From assembly GCA_030729925.1 (NCBI GenBank), contig JANQWK010000011.1:1-60414 (forward strand): a stretch of DNA of 60,414 nucleotides. Reading direction: 5' to 3'. The notes below the pieces were generated by a model, which worked only from the letters and a program-made list of their open reading frames with translations, made no database searches and had not been told where the DNA came from. Source of the DNA: Saprospiraceae bacterium (GTDB taxonomy: Bacteria > Bacteroidota > Bacteroidia > Chitinophagales > Saprospiraceae). Below are positions 43,696-52,441 of this stretch, in pieces. A program made the translations under genes and the position numbers. Position 1 is the stretch's first letter, and each line of letters opens with the position of its first letter.

Positions 43696-44208
43696 ATGCG
43701 TCACGGAAAAAAACACAATCACCTGGGGCGGAAGACCGCTCACCGCAAAGCTTTGTTGCACAACCTTGCCAATGCTTTGATTACACACAAGCGTATCACG
43801 ACTACTTTGGCTAAGGCTAAAGCGCTGCGCGTTTTTGTTGAGCCTTTGGTTACAAAGGCGAAAAGCAATACGACACATGCACGTCGGGTCGTTTTCGGCT
43901 ATCTTCAGAATAAAGAAGTGATCATGGAACTTTTCGGCCCTGTGGCAGAGAAAGTGGGGGACAGACCCGGTGGTTACGTTCGTGTTATTCGGACTGGTTT
44001 CCGTAAAGGGGATGGTGCGGAGATGGCTATGATCGAGTTCGTGGATTTCAACGAGGTGTACAACAATGGAGATACCCAGAGCAGCGAGGGTCAGGCTAAG
44101 CGCCGTCGCCGTAGAAAGGCTGGTTCGGGTGCTTCGGCTGCACAGTCAAGTGCTGCAGATACGGAGGTGATCGCAGAGGAGTTGACCAACGACGACGAAG
44201 AGAAGTAA
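43696..44208 (+). CDS. rplQ: 50S ribosomal protein L17 with C-terminal extension
   Basis: This is a 170-residue L17. The core ([60 protein letters not shown]) occupies ~115-120 residues. A ~50-residue tail (basic RRRRRKAG, then Ala/Ser-rich, then acidic) is extra, as seen in other Bacteroidota. It is the last gene of the ribosomal cluster, followed by a strong terminator. Confidence 0.97.
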   Translation: MRHGKKHNHLGRKTAHRKALLHNLANALITHKRITTTLAKAKALRVFVEPLVTKAKSNTTHARRVVFGYLQNKEVIMELFGPVAEKVGDRPGGYVRVIRTGFRKGDGAEMAMIEFVDFNEVYNNGDTQSSEGQAKRRRRRKAGSGASAAQSSAADTEVIAEELTNDDEEK

Positions 44209-44236
44209 GATGGTTTCTTTTTTGAGATAAAGGGGA

Positions 44237-44273
44237 AGGGCTGAAATGTTTTTACATTCCAGCCCTTTTTTTT
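44237..44273 (+). terminator. Terminator closing the ribosomal protein cluster
   Basis: AGGGCTGAAATGT (44237-44249) pairs with ACATTCCAGCCCT (44254-44266) with one mismatch and a TTTT loop. Eight T residues follow (44266-44273). The T-run ends right before the ATG of the next gene. Confidence 0.93.
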
Positions 44274-44274
44274 G

Positions 44275-44961
44275 ATGAATAGTCCGCTTATGAAGGTAGT
44301 AGATTTGTCGCATCCGTTTGCAGCGGGCATGCCGGTTTTTCCGGGTGCGCTGGAGGTTTCCGTGGAGGTGTTGAGCGATGTAGCCCGACATGGTTATCAC
44401 GTGAAAAAGTTGGTTTTCAACAGCCATACCGGAACCCACGTGGATGCCCCTTTTCACATGCTGGCAGATGGGTCGAGCTTGGATCAACTTTCCGCCGATC
44501 GCTTTTTTGGCAAGGCACGGGTTATTCCGCTACAGTTGCCCGCAGGTGCCCGGATCGAAGTTGCGGATTTGCTGCCCTACAGGGAATTGCTTCCCAAGCT
44601 CGATTTTGTGATTTTTTATACCGGATGGCAGGATTTATGGGGTACGTCCGACTACGTCCAGGGTTTTCCATGTTTGAGCGTGGAAGCGGTGGACTGGCTG
44701 GCTGCTTTTTCCCTGAAAGGGATAGGATTGGATACGATTTCGGTTGATCCTATGGATGCCGTACACTATAGTATCCACTATGCGCTGTTCGGGCGCAATA
44801 TGGTTATTGTGGAAAATCTGACCAATCTCGATGTTTTGGGGTCAGAAGTGTTTTATTTTTCGGCAATGCCCCTGAATATCGTGGAAGGGGATGGTTGTCC
44901 GGTGCGTGCTGTCGCAATTTTTGCCGATCCGGCTCACAATCCGGCACAGATTGGCTTTTAA
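44275..44961 (+). CDS. Cyclase-family (kynurenine formamidase-like) metal-dependent hydrolase
   Basis: This is a 228-residue protein of the cyclase/KynB superfamily. The signature HTGTHVDAPFH (H-x-G-T-H-x-D-x-P-x-H) provides the metal ligands, and the N terminus opens VVDLSHPFAAGMPVFPG. Family members hydrolyse N-formylkynurenine or act on other cyclic amides and esters. No tryptophan-degradation neighbours are present, so the substrate is open. The start may be ATG 44275 or ATG 44290. The first lies one base after the terminator T-run, so it must be translated from a transcript initiated at or through the terminator. Confidence 0.85.
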   Translation: MNSPLMKVVDLSHPFAAGMPVFPGALEVSVEVLSDVARHGYHVKKLVFNSHTGTHVDAPFHMLADGSSLDQLSADRFFGKARVIPLQLPAGARIEVADLLPYRELLPKLDFVIFYTGWQDLWGTSDYVQGFPCLSVEAVDWLAAFSLKGIGLDTISVDPMDAVHYSIHYALFGRNMVIVENLTNLDVLGSEVFYFSAMPLNIVEGDGCPVRAVAIFADPAHNPAQIGF

Positions 44962-44977
44962 ATGCAGGGTTAAAAAT

Positions 44978-44985
44978 TACCTTTG
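44978..44985 (+). promoter_or_regulatory. Candidate -7 element for carA
   Basis: TACCTTTG is followed 3 bp later by a second box, TATATTTG (44989-44996); the carA ATG is at 45018. A TTG at 44951 is 24 bp upstream of the first box, slightly far. Confidence 0.4.
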
Positions 44986-45017
44986 TACTATATTTGCAAC
45001 GTAACAAAAAGAGACCA

Positions 45018-46133
45018 ATGAAGGAAAATGCTGATCAATCTGCCTACCTCCTGCTGGAAGATGGCACCTTGTTCAAGGGTCGCGCCGCCGGCAAAATCGG
45101 GACTACCGCCGGTGAAATTTGCTTTAATACCGGAATGACGGGCTACCAGGAGATTTTTACGGATCCCTCGTATTTTGGTCAGCTGATGGTGATGACGAAT
45201 GTCCATATCGGCAACTACGGGGTTACTCAGCGGGAACGCGAGTCCGGTAGTATTAAGATTGCAGGCCTGATTTGCCGCAATTACAATGTCCACTATTCTC
45301 GCAAACGGGCAGATGAGTCTATCCAGGATTATTTCGAAGCAGAGTCCCTCGTGGGTATCTGCGATATTGATACCCGCGCTTTGGTGCGCCATATTCGGAG
45401 CAAAGGGGCTATGAATGCCATTATTTCTTCCGAAATTTCCGACCTGGACGCGCTTCGCGCAAAATTGGCAGAAGTGCCGCAAATGGCTGGATTGGAACTG
45501 GCTTCACAGGTTTCGACTACCGAAGGCTATGATTTTGGCGATGAACAAGCGCCTCTGCGACTGGCTGTGATGGATTATGGGGTAAAAAATAATATTCTGA
45601 ATTGCTTCGCCGAACGCGGCTGCTATATCCGCGTGTTTCCTGCGAAAACGCCTTTTGAAACGGTTAAACAGTGGAACCCGGATGGGTATTTTTTGTCCAA
45701 CGGACCCGGCGACCCGGCAAGTATGTCCTATGCAGTGGATTTTGCAAAGGCAGTTATCGCGGAGGATGCTCCTTTGTTCGGGATTTGTCTGGGACACCAG
45801 CTGCTTGCACTTTCCGTGGATATTCCAACCTACAAAATGCACCACGGGCATAGAGGGCTCAATCATCCGGTGAAAAACCTGCTGAGCGGACGGAGTGAAA
45901 TTACGAGCCAAAACCACGGATTTGGTGTGGATGCCCAGGCTATCGCCAAAAATACAGATCGGGTGGAAGTGACCCATGTTAACCTGAACGATGATACCGT
46001 GGAAGGTATCCGGGTGAAAGGGAAAAAGGCTTTTTCGGTGCAATACCACCCCGAAGCTTCTCCCGGTCCACACGATGCCCGCTATCTGTTCGATGAGTTT
46101 GTGACCCTGATGCGTGGCCAGGCTGCCAACTAA
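45018..46133 (+). CDS. carA: Carbamoyl-phosphate synthase small subunit
   Basis: This 371-residue glutaminase subunit supplies ammonia to CarB for arginine and pyrimidine synthesis. The N-terminal CPSase domain opens AYLLLEDGTLFKGRAAG, with FNTGMTGYQEIFTDPSYFGQ. The class I amidotransferase triad is Cys257 (GICLGHQ), His344 and Glu346 (QYHPEASPGPHD). ATG 45018 is preferred over a far upstream in-frame start inside the cyclase gene. carB is not in the window. Confidence 0.97.
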   Translation: MKENADQSAYLLLEDGTLFKGRAAGKIGTTAGEICFNTGMTGYQEIFTDPSYFGQLMVMTNVHIGNYGVTQRERESGSIKIAGLICRNYNVHYSRKRADESIQDYFEAESLVGICDIDTRALVRHIRSKGAMNAIISSEISDLDALRAKLAEVPQMAGLELASQVSTTEGYDFGDEQAPLRLAVMDYGVKNNILNCFAERGCYIRVFPAKTPFETVKQWNPDGYFLSNGPGDPASMSYAVDFAKAVIAEDAPLFGICLGHQLLALSVDIPTYKMHHGHRGLNHPVKNLLSGRSEITSQNHGFGVDAQAIAKNTDRVEVTHVNLNDDTVEGIRVKGKKAFSVQYHPEASPGPHDARYLFDEFVTLMRGQAAN

Positions 46134-47498
<1,365 letters not shown>

Positions 47499-47515
47499 GA
47501 CCAATACCCGTACCT

Positions 47516-47845
47516 ATGGCCAAGATCAAAAATCCTTTGCAGTTGCTCCGGGATCAGTTGCCCCGGCCCCTGAGAAATCGCTACGCGCTAACGCTTGTCG
47601 TGTTTTTTATTTGGATGACGTTTGCCGATACCCACAATTTTTTTGTGCAGTGGCGATTGCAGCAGACCGTTAACAAATTGCAGGAGGATATTACCGTTCA
47701 TAAGGCTAAGGTACGTGAAGCCGAATTGGCTCGGTACGATATGGAAATCAACCGGGAGAAGTTCGCCAGGGAAAAGTATTTCATGAAAAAAGCAAATGAG
47801 GATGTTTTTATCGTGATTCCAGAGGACGAACTTCCCCGTGATTAA
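47516..47845 (+). CDS. FtsB/DivIC-like septum formation initiator protein
   Basis: This is a 109-residue single-pass membrane protein: a basic cytosolic N terminus (~1-24), a membrane helix (~25-42, YALTLVVFFIWMTFADTHN), then a coiled-coil of ~40 residues (QQTVNKLQEDITVHKAKVRE) and a short periplasmic end. The small size, layout and position right after eno match the FtsB/DivIC family, which is next to eno in many bacteria and links FtsL and FtsQ at the division site. Confidence 0.87.
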   Translation: MAKIKNPLQLLRDQLPRPLRNRYALTLVVFFIWMTFADTHNFFVQWRLQQTVNKLQEDITVHKAKVREAELARYDMEINREKFAREKYFMKKANEDVFIVIPEDELPRD

Positions 47846-47875
47846 TGTTAATATCTATCAATAAAACCTTATAGT

Positions 47876-48751
47876 ATGTCTGTTTTGGTAAACAAAAATT
47901 CGAGAATTATCGTACAGGGCTTTACAGGAAAGGAGGGTTCTTTTCATGCGGAGCAGATGATCGAATACGGGACAAATGTCGTGGGTGGTGTTACACCGGG
48001 TAAAGGCGGAGAGACTCACCTCGGGCTGCCTGTAGTGAATACCGTGGCGGATGCCGTTGCACAATTGGGTGCCGATACTTCCGTGATCTTCGTGCCACCG
48101 GCTTTTGCTGCCGATGCGATTATGGAGGCTGCAGATGCCGGTATCAAAGTGATCATTTGTATTACAGAGGGCATCCCCGTACAAGACATGGTAAAGGTTA
48201 AGGCTTATTTGAGCAGTCGCCCGGTGCGTCTCATTGGACCTAACTGCCCGGGTGTGATCACTCCGGGTGAGGCCAAGTGTGGTATTATGCCAGGTTTTAT
48301 TCACAATCCCGGCAAAATAGGTATTGTTTCGCGCTCCGGAACGCTGACGTATGAGGCGGTGGATCAGGTGACGAAAGCGGGTCTCGGACAGTCCACGTGC
48401 ATCGGTATCGGAGGTGATCCTATCGTGGGTACGACGACCAAAGAGGCCGTCGAGTTACTGATGAATGATCCGGATACAGAAGGAATTATCATGATCGGTG
48501 AGATTGGCGGAGGTATGGAGGCAGAGGCAGCTCGCTATATTAAGGAGTTTGGAACCAAACCCGTGGTAGGCTTTATTGCAGGACAGACGGCTCCCAAAGG
48601 GAGAAAAATGGGCCACGCAGGGGCGATCATTGGTGGTGCAGAGGATACCGCTGAGGCAAAAATGGCCATTATGGCGGAGTGTGGCATCCATGTGGTGCAG
48701 TCTCCCGCAAGTATTGGGGCTACCATGCTGGAGGCACTCAAGCAAAAGTAA
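47876..48751 (+). CDS. sucD: Succinate-CoA ligase alpha subunit
   Basis: This 291-residue alpha subunit of the TCA-cycle enzyme makes ATP or GTP from succinyl-CoA. It has the CoA-binding Rossmann part ([29 protein letters not shown]) and the ligase part ([20 protein letters not shown], then [13 protein letters not shown] with the phosphorylated His). It is of usual length. sucC is not in the window, so the two subunits are unlinked here, as in many Bacteroidota. Confidence 0.97.
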   Translation: MSVLVNKNSRIIVQGFTGKEGSFHAEQMIEYGTNVVGGVTPGKGGETHLGLPVVNTVADAVAQLGADTSVIFVPPAFAADAIMEAADAGIKVIICITEGIPVQDMVKVKAYLSSRPVRLIGPNCPGVITPGEAKCGIMPGFIHNPGKIGIVSRSGTLTYEAVDQVTKAGLGQSTCIGIGGDPIVGTTTKEAVELLMNDPDTEGIIMIGEIGGGMEAEAARYIKEFGTKPVVGFIAGQTAPKGRKMGHAGAIIGGAEDTAEAKMAIMAECGIHVVQSPASIGATMLEALKQK

Positions 48752-48760
48752 TGTTCTTGC

Positions 48761-48804
48761 ACGAGGCTACGGAGCAGATTTGTCGCGTCCGTAGCCTCGT
48801 TCTT
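48761..48804. terminator. Bidirectional terminator between sucD and a convergent gene
   Basis: ACGAGGCTACGGA (48761-48773) pairs perfectly with TCCGTAGCCTCGT (48788-48800) over a 14-nt loop, followed by TCTTTT. It fills the gap between sucD and the minus-strand gene that ends at 48805. Confidence 0.85.
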
Positions 48805-49392
48805 TTAGAAGGTAGATAAGGCCACTACGATGGCGACTACCAATACAATCACCACCGCCAGGATTAGGTAAAAGTTGTTGTTGTCCCTATATTGGTTGCC
48901 CAGACGGTGCATCAGATCCTTCCAGTGGAGGCGCGCCCCTAAAGGCTCATAGACGAGAACCAGGTACTTTTTTCTGCCTAACAGCTGCTGGTTACCGTGT
49001 TTACTAAGGATAAAAAACATACTGTCCATAAAGGCCAGGTTGTAAAGCTCTCCTTCCCCACCTCCCGCTGCAATCAGCAATTTGTTGGCAGCAGCCATGT
49101 ACCGCCAGCTCCCCTCCTGGATATCGCCGTCCACCGACTTCATGTATTCCCCATCTTCGTTGAAAAAATGCAGAATAGAACGATGAAAGCCTTCATCGTC
49201 CCTGATTTCCAACCATGCTTTGTTGAGAAAAAATTTCTCTTCCCGCAGGTCTTCGCTCCAGGGTCGGATGGTAGGTAATATACCATCGAGCTGCTGATCC
49301 AGGCTGTCTGCCGGAGGCAGCTGGGGCTGCCCGGGATTGAAAAAATTGTCTATGAATTTGCTGTCCAAGGTATCAACGATTTTCAAATACAA
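48805..49392 (-). CDS. Unknown protein with C-terminal membrane anchor
   Basis: This is a ~195-residue protein. Residues ~20-150 look like a beta-rich domain: KFFLNKAWLEIRDDEGFHRS, GSWRYMAAANKLLIAAGGG and LYNLAFMDSMFFIL suggest a lipocalin-like or small sensor barrel, but I cannot name it. The extreme C terminus is one hydrophobic helix (FYLILAVVIVLVVAIVVALS), giving a tail-anchored layout. The reading frame begins with TTG 49392; there is no ATG before residue ~82, and a TTG at residue 9 is also possible, so the start is uncertain. A promoter-like TTGTATTTG overlaps the proposed start on the minus strand. Confidence 0.65.
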   Translation of the reverse strand: MYLKIVDTLDSKFIDNFFNPGQPQLPPADSLDQQLDGILPTIRPWSEDLREEKFFLNKAWLEIRDDEGFHRSILHFFNEDGEYMKSVDGDIQEGSWRYMAAANKLLIAAGGGEGELYNLAFMDSMFFILSKHGNQQLLGRKKYLVLVYEPLGARLHWKDLMHRLGNQYRDNNNFYLILAVVIVLVVAIVVALSTF

Positions 49393-49725
49393 GGTACAAC
49401 ATTTTCCGTTTTAGTGCATTTTTCAAGGCACTCCAAAAAGGAAAGGGCTCATCGAACCAGGCCAAGGTGATGCTTGTTTTGGGGCAAAAAGCGTAACTTA
49501 ATAGGCGTTTTTATGCTAAAAATGTAGTTTAATTTATTGATTATCAAATTTTTATTAATCAGGTGGAAGGCACCTTAAGGTGACTTCCACCTGATTACCC
49601 TTATTAATACCTCGAAACTCAAAAAGGTAACCCCGGTTGGAGCCCGTTCAGAATTTCAACAACTGTATTGCCTAATACTTATTCGAATCTATCCCGCCAC
49701 CGGGAACGCTGTACCGCAATTCGGT
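49393..49725. other. 333-bp gene-free interval with a 42-nt palindrome
   Basis: No credible ORF, tRNA or T-run terminator was seen. The interval lies between the 5' end of the tail-anchored gene and the 3' end of crtZ, so it should hold the former's promoter. Its main feature is the long palindrome at 49556-49597. Confidence 0.6.
49556..49597. repeat. 42-nt near-perfect palindrome
   Basis: TAATCAGGTGGAAG (49556-49569) pairs exactly with CTTCCACCTGATTA (49584-49597). The centre CACCTTAAGGTG is itself palindromic, with only a G/A mismatch between the two parts. No T-run follows on either strand, so it does not look like an ordinary terminator. Confidence 0.85.
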
Positions 49726-50208
49726 TCAACTTTGCTTCTTTGCCCAAGCACTGCGCTTTTTGAAGTATTTGGGGTGGACGAGCAACAGACCAAAGGATTC
49801 GCCGTCTTCTTTTTCCTGCTTGGCGTGATGTGCGCCATGGGCACGGAGGATGGCGCGGGAGTAAGGACTGTCGAGCTGTCTGAACCATTTGAATCGCTGG
49901 TGGATATAGACGTCGTGGATCAGGAAGTAGATCAGGCCGTAGATGGAAATGCCAATACCTACGAAGAGTAGCCAAAATTGGGGTGTGGAGAGTCCTACGA
50001 TGTAGGATATCGCACTTGGAATGGCAAAAACCAGGAAAAACAGGTCGTTCTTTTCAAAAAATCCGTCTTTTTCATGGTGAGGCTTGTGGTGATCCTCGTG
50101 CCATATCCAAAGCAGCCCGTGCATGACGTATTTGTGGGCAAACCAGGCGACAAATTCCATGACCAAAATGGTGGCCAAAACGATGAAAACATATAATACG
50201 ATCTGCAT
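49726..50208 (-). CDS. crtZ: Beta-carotene hydroxylase CrtZ-like
   Basis: This is a 160-residue membrane protein of the fatty acid hydroxylase/CrtZ family. Iron-ligand histidine boxes are visible: HKYVMH (25-30), HEDHH (37-41), and later HDVYIH and HGAHH. It has about four membrane segments. The enzyme adds 3-hydroxyl groups to beta-ionone rings. It is last in the minus-strand carotenoid operon, 30 bp after the CruF-like gene. Together with that gene and CrtD it fits synthesis of monocyclic hydroxylated carotenoids. Confidence 0.9.
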   Translation of the reverse strand: MQIVLYVFIVLATILVMEFVAWFAHKYVMHGLLWIWHEDHHKPHHEKDGFFEKNDLFFLVFAIPSAISYIVGLSTPQFWLLFVGIGISIYGLIYFLIHDVYIHQRFKWFRQLDSPYSRAILRAHGAHHAKQEKEDGESFGLLLVHPKYFKKRSAWAKKQS

Positions 50209-50238
50209 ATCAAGGGGTTTTGTTTGTTTGTGTTAAAG

Positions 50239-50910
50239 TTATACAATGGTTGCCGTAAGCACGCTGAAAAATAGTATTTGCAGGATATATACCGCTAAGG
50301 CAACCTTATTGTTTTCCGCCGTGCCGGCAAAAAAATGGATGGCCATGACGGGCAGGGCTACGGCAAACCAACCGATATAGTTCTGTAAAGGGACTTCTCC
50401 CAAATCCCACTGCCAAAAATCGAGGGCCATGGCTACAGGCTCAATGAGTACGTCTATACCGGTGAGGATGAACGCTCCCAGCAGGGTGTTGAGCAGCCGG
50501 CTGCGGGTGAGGCGGATCAGCGTCAGAAAACTTGCCGTGCAGTAGCTGAGCAACAACCAGTTGATGCCGATCATCAAAGGGGTACCCTGGATTTTTGGGC
50601 CGAGTACACCGCCATATTGGTAACTGCCAAAGATCAAACCAGTGCTGACACCCAGCCATTCTGCCGTCCAGGTGAAAAGATAAATGGCTGCAAAGGCAAG
50701 AATGGTACTCCTGCTCCAGTTGCGGTGAAAATACAAGACCAGCCCTATGGAAAGCAAAAGGTTGGCTGGGGAGAGCCGCACGAGGAACGATGCCGGCGCG
50801 ATGCTTAGTCCTACAATGCCCACCAGATAAATGATGCTGATGAAGGCAATGGCGAGCGTTTCGGGTGCGACATCTTTGGAAAATAAACTTATAGAGGCAG
50901 TTTTTTTCAT
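50239..50910 (-). CDS. cruF: Carotenoid biosynthesis protein, CruF-like 1',2'-hydratase
   Basis: This is a 223-residue protein with about six or seven membrane helices, of the carotenoid biosynthesis protein family (Pfam PF04240). Diagnostic segments are TWTAEWLGVSTGLIFGSYQY and GIDVLIEPVAMALDFWQWD (split at the Pro). Characterised relatives (CruF) add water to the 1',2' double bond of the acyclic psi end of gamma-carotene-type pigments. It lies 16 bp after the desaturase gene and 30 bp before crtZ, so it is probably co-transcribed. Confidence 0.82.
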   Translation of the reverse strand: MKKTASISLFSKDVAPETLAIAFISIIYLVGIVGLSIAPASFLVRLSPANLLLSIGLVLYFHRNWSRSTILAFAAIYLFTWTAEWLGVSTGLIFGSYQYGGVLGPKIQGTPLMIGINWLLLSYCTASFLTLIRLTRSRLLNTLLGAFILTGIDVLIEPVAMALDFWQWDLGEVPLQNYIGWFAVALPVMAIHFFAGTAENNKVALAVYILQILFFSVLTATIV

Positions 50911-50926
50911 GGACGTAGGGATTGGG

Positions 50927-52381
50927 TCAGGTGAGTTCGGCTACAATTTTGGCAGACAAAAGCGCTAGGGGAATCCCCCCGCCCGGGTGTACGCTCCCGC
51001 CACAGAAGTAGAGCCCCTGTACTTGTTTGCTGAAGTTGGGGTGCCGCAGGAATGCGGCAAAAGGGTTGTTCGAACTGGTACCGTACAGGGCGCCGAGATG
51101 GGAGGAGGTCTTGTGCTCAATGCTTCGGGGTTCGAGCACCGATTCGTTTTCAAGGAGCGCCTCAATATCAGTTCCGAGGTTGTGGCTTACTTTTTCAAGG
51201 ACGCGCTTGCGGGTTTCCACTATGATGGTGTCCCAGTCTTGCCCGGCGTTATAGGGTACATTGACCATGGTGAACCAGTTTTCACAGCCGGGGGGCGCGT
51301 CTTCCGGCGAACATTTGCTGGAGATGTTGATATAGACGGTAGGGTCGTCAAAAACTTTGCCCGCTTGGAGCTGTGCAAATTCTTCTTTGTAGTTGTTGCT
51401 GAATAGGATGTTGTGCAGGTGCAGCTCGGGAAAACTGCGGCGAATGCCCCAGTAAAAGATAAGCGCCGAGGTGGATTTTTCTTGTCTCAGGATGCGATGT
51501 GGTCTGGGGAGTTCCGGGAGCAGCTTGTGGTAGGTGAAAAAAACATCCATGTTGCTGATCACGCGGTCGAAGGGAAGCAGGCCCTGCGCTGCCGTGCGAA
51601 TGCCCCTGACTTTTTTCTGTTCAACGACAATCTGCGTTACAGGTTCGGAAAAGTGAAACCGAACGCCCAGCGATAAGGCCAGTTGATAAAGACTATTGGT
51701 GATGCTCACCATGCCCCCTTTGGGGTAAAAGGCACCTATACCGTGCTCAAAGTGGGGGATCATGCTGAGCAGACCCGGTGCTTTGTAAGGATTAGAACCG
51801 TTGTAGGTGGCAAAACGGTTGAAGAGTTGTACCATTTTGGGTTCTGAAAAATAGCGCTCGTGCACCCCGTTCATGGTCTGGAATACGTCGAGCTTGGAGA
51901 TCTTCAAGAGCGCCGCGCCAACCTCCCTGGTCAGCCAGGTTCTCCAACTGTACAGGTTTTTTTCGAGGAAGGTTTTTCCGGTCAATTCGTATTTGAACCG
52001 CGCTTCTTCCAGGATTTGCAGCAGTTGCGATTCAGGTACGCCAAATGTAGCAGCGACCTCTTGGGCAAACCGCTGCGGATCTGACCAGGCATGCAGCCGG
52101 GTGCTGTCGTCCCAAAAGTAGTTGCATACCAGATCGAGGGTGTCATAGACAAAAAAATCTTCAGGCTTTTTGCCGGCAAGCCGAAAAAGCTCATCCACGT
52201 ACTGGGGCATGGTAAACAGCGAAGGCCCTGCGTCGAAGCGGTACCCACCTTGGTCAAAAGCGGATAACTTTCCGCCAGGGTAGTCGTTGGCTTCGAAGAC
52301 GTCTATGTCATGACCTTTTACGGCCATTCTGATCGAAGCAGCGATACCTGCTATACCTGCACCAATAATTGCTATTTTCAA
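50927..52381 (-). CDS. crtD: CrtI/CrtD-family carotenoid desaturase, probably 3,4-desaturase
   Basis: This 484-residue FAD enzyme has a dinucleotide-binding motif at the N terminus (IIGAGIAGIAASIRMA, residues ~4-19) and the CrtI-type C terminus (GLYFCGGSVHPGGGIPLALL). The N-terminal wording (VFEANDYPGGKLSAFDQGGY, RFDAGPSLFTMPQYVDELF) resembles the Bacteroidota CrtD type (1-hydroxycarotenoid 3,4-desaturase) more than phytoene desaturase. Sitting next to CruF supports this, since CrtD acts on the hydrated end. Phytoene desaturase CrtI is the alternative. It is first of three carotenoid genes. Confidence 0.8.
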   Translation of the reverse strand: MKIAIIGAGIAGIAASIRMAVKGHDIDVFEANDYPGGKLSAFDQGGYRFDAGPSLFTMPQYVDELFRLAGKKPEDFFVYDTLDLVCNYFWDDSTRLHAWSDPQRFAQEVAATFGVPESQLLQILEEARFKYELTGKTFLEKNLYSWRTWLTREVGAALLKISKLDVFQTMNGVHERYFSEPKMVQLFNRFATYNGSNPYKAPGLLSMIPHFEHGIGAFYPKGGMVSITNSLYQLALSLGVRFHFSEPVTQIVVEQKKVRGIRTAAQGLLPFDRVISNMDVFFTYHKLLPELPRPHRILRQEKSTSALIFYWGIRRSFPELHLHNILFSNNYKEEFAQLQAGKVFDDPTVYINISSKCSPEDAPPGCENWFTMVNVPYNAGQDWDTIIVETRKRVLEKVSHNLGTDIEALLENESVLEPRSIEHKTSSHLGALYGTSSNNPFAAFLRHPNFSKQVQGLYFCGGSVHPGGGIPLALLSAKIVAELT

Positions 52382-52441
52382 GAGTTAGTCCAATTTTTTT
52401 CAGAAAACAAACGGATGGAATGAAGGTTTATCTGAAAGGGG

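Noticed and set aside
49393-49725. tRNA or small RNA gene in the largest gene-free interval
   Set aside because: No cloverleaf-like arrangement or CCA end could be drawn; only the palindrome stands out.
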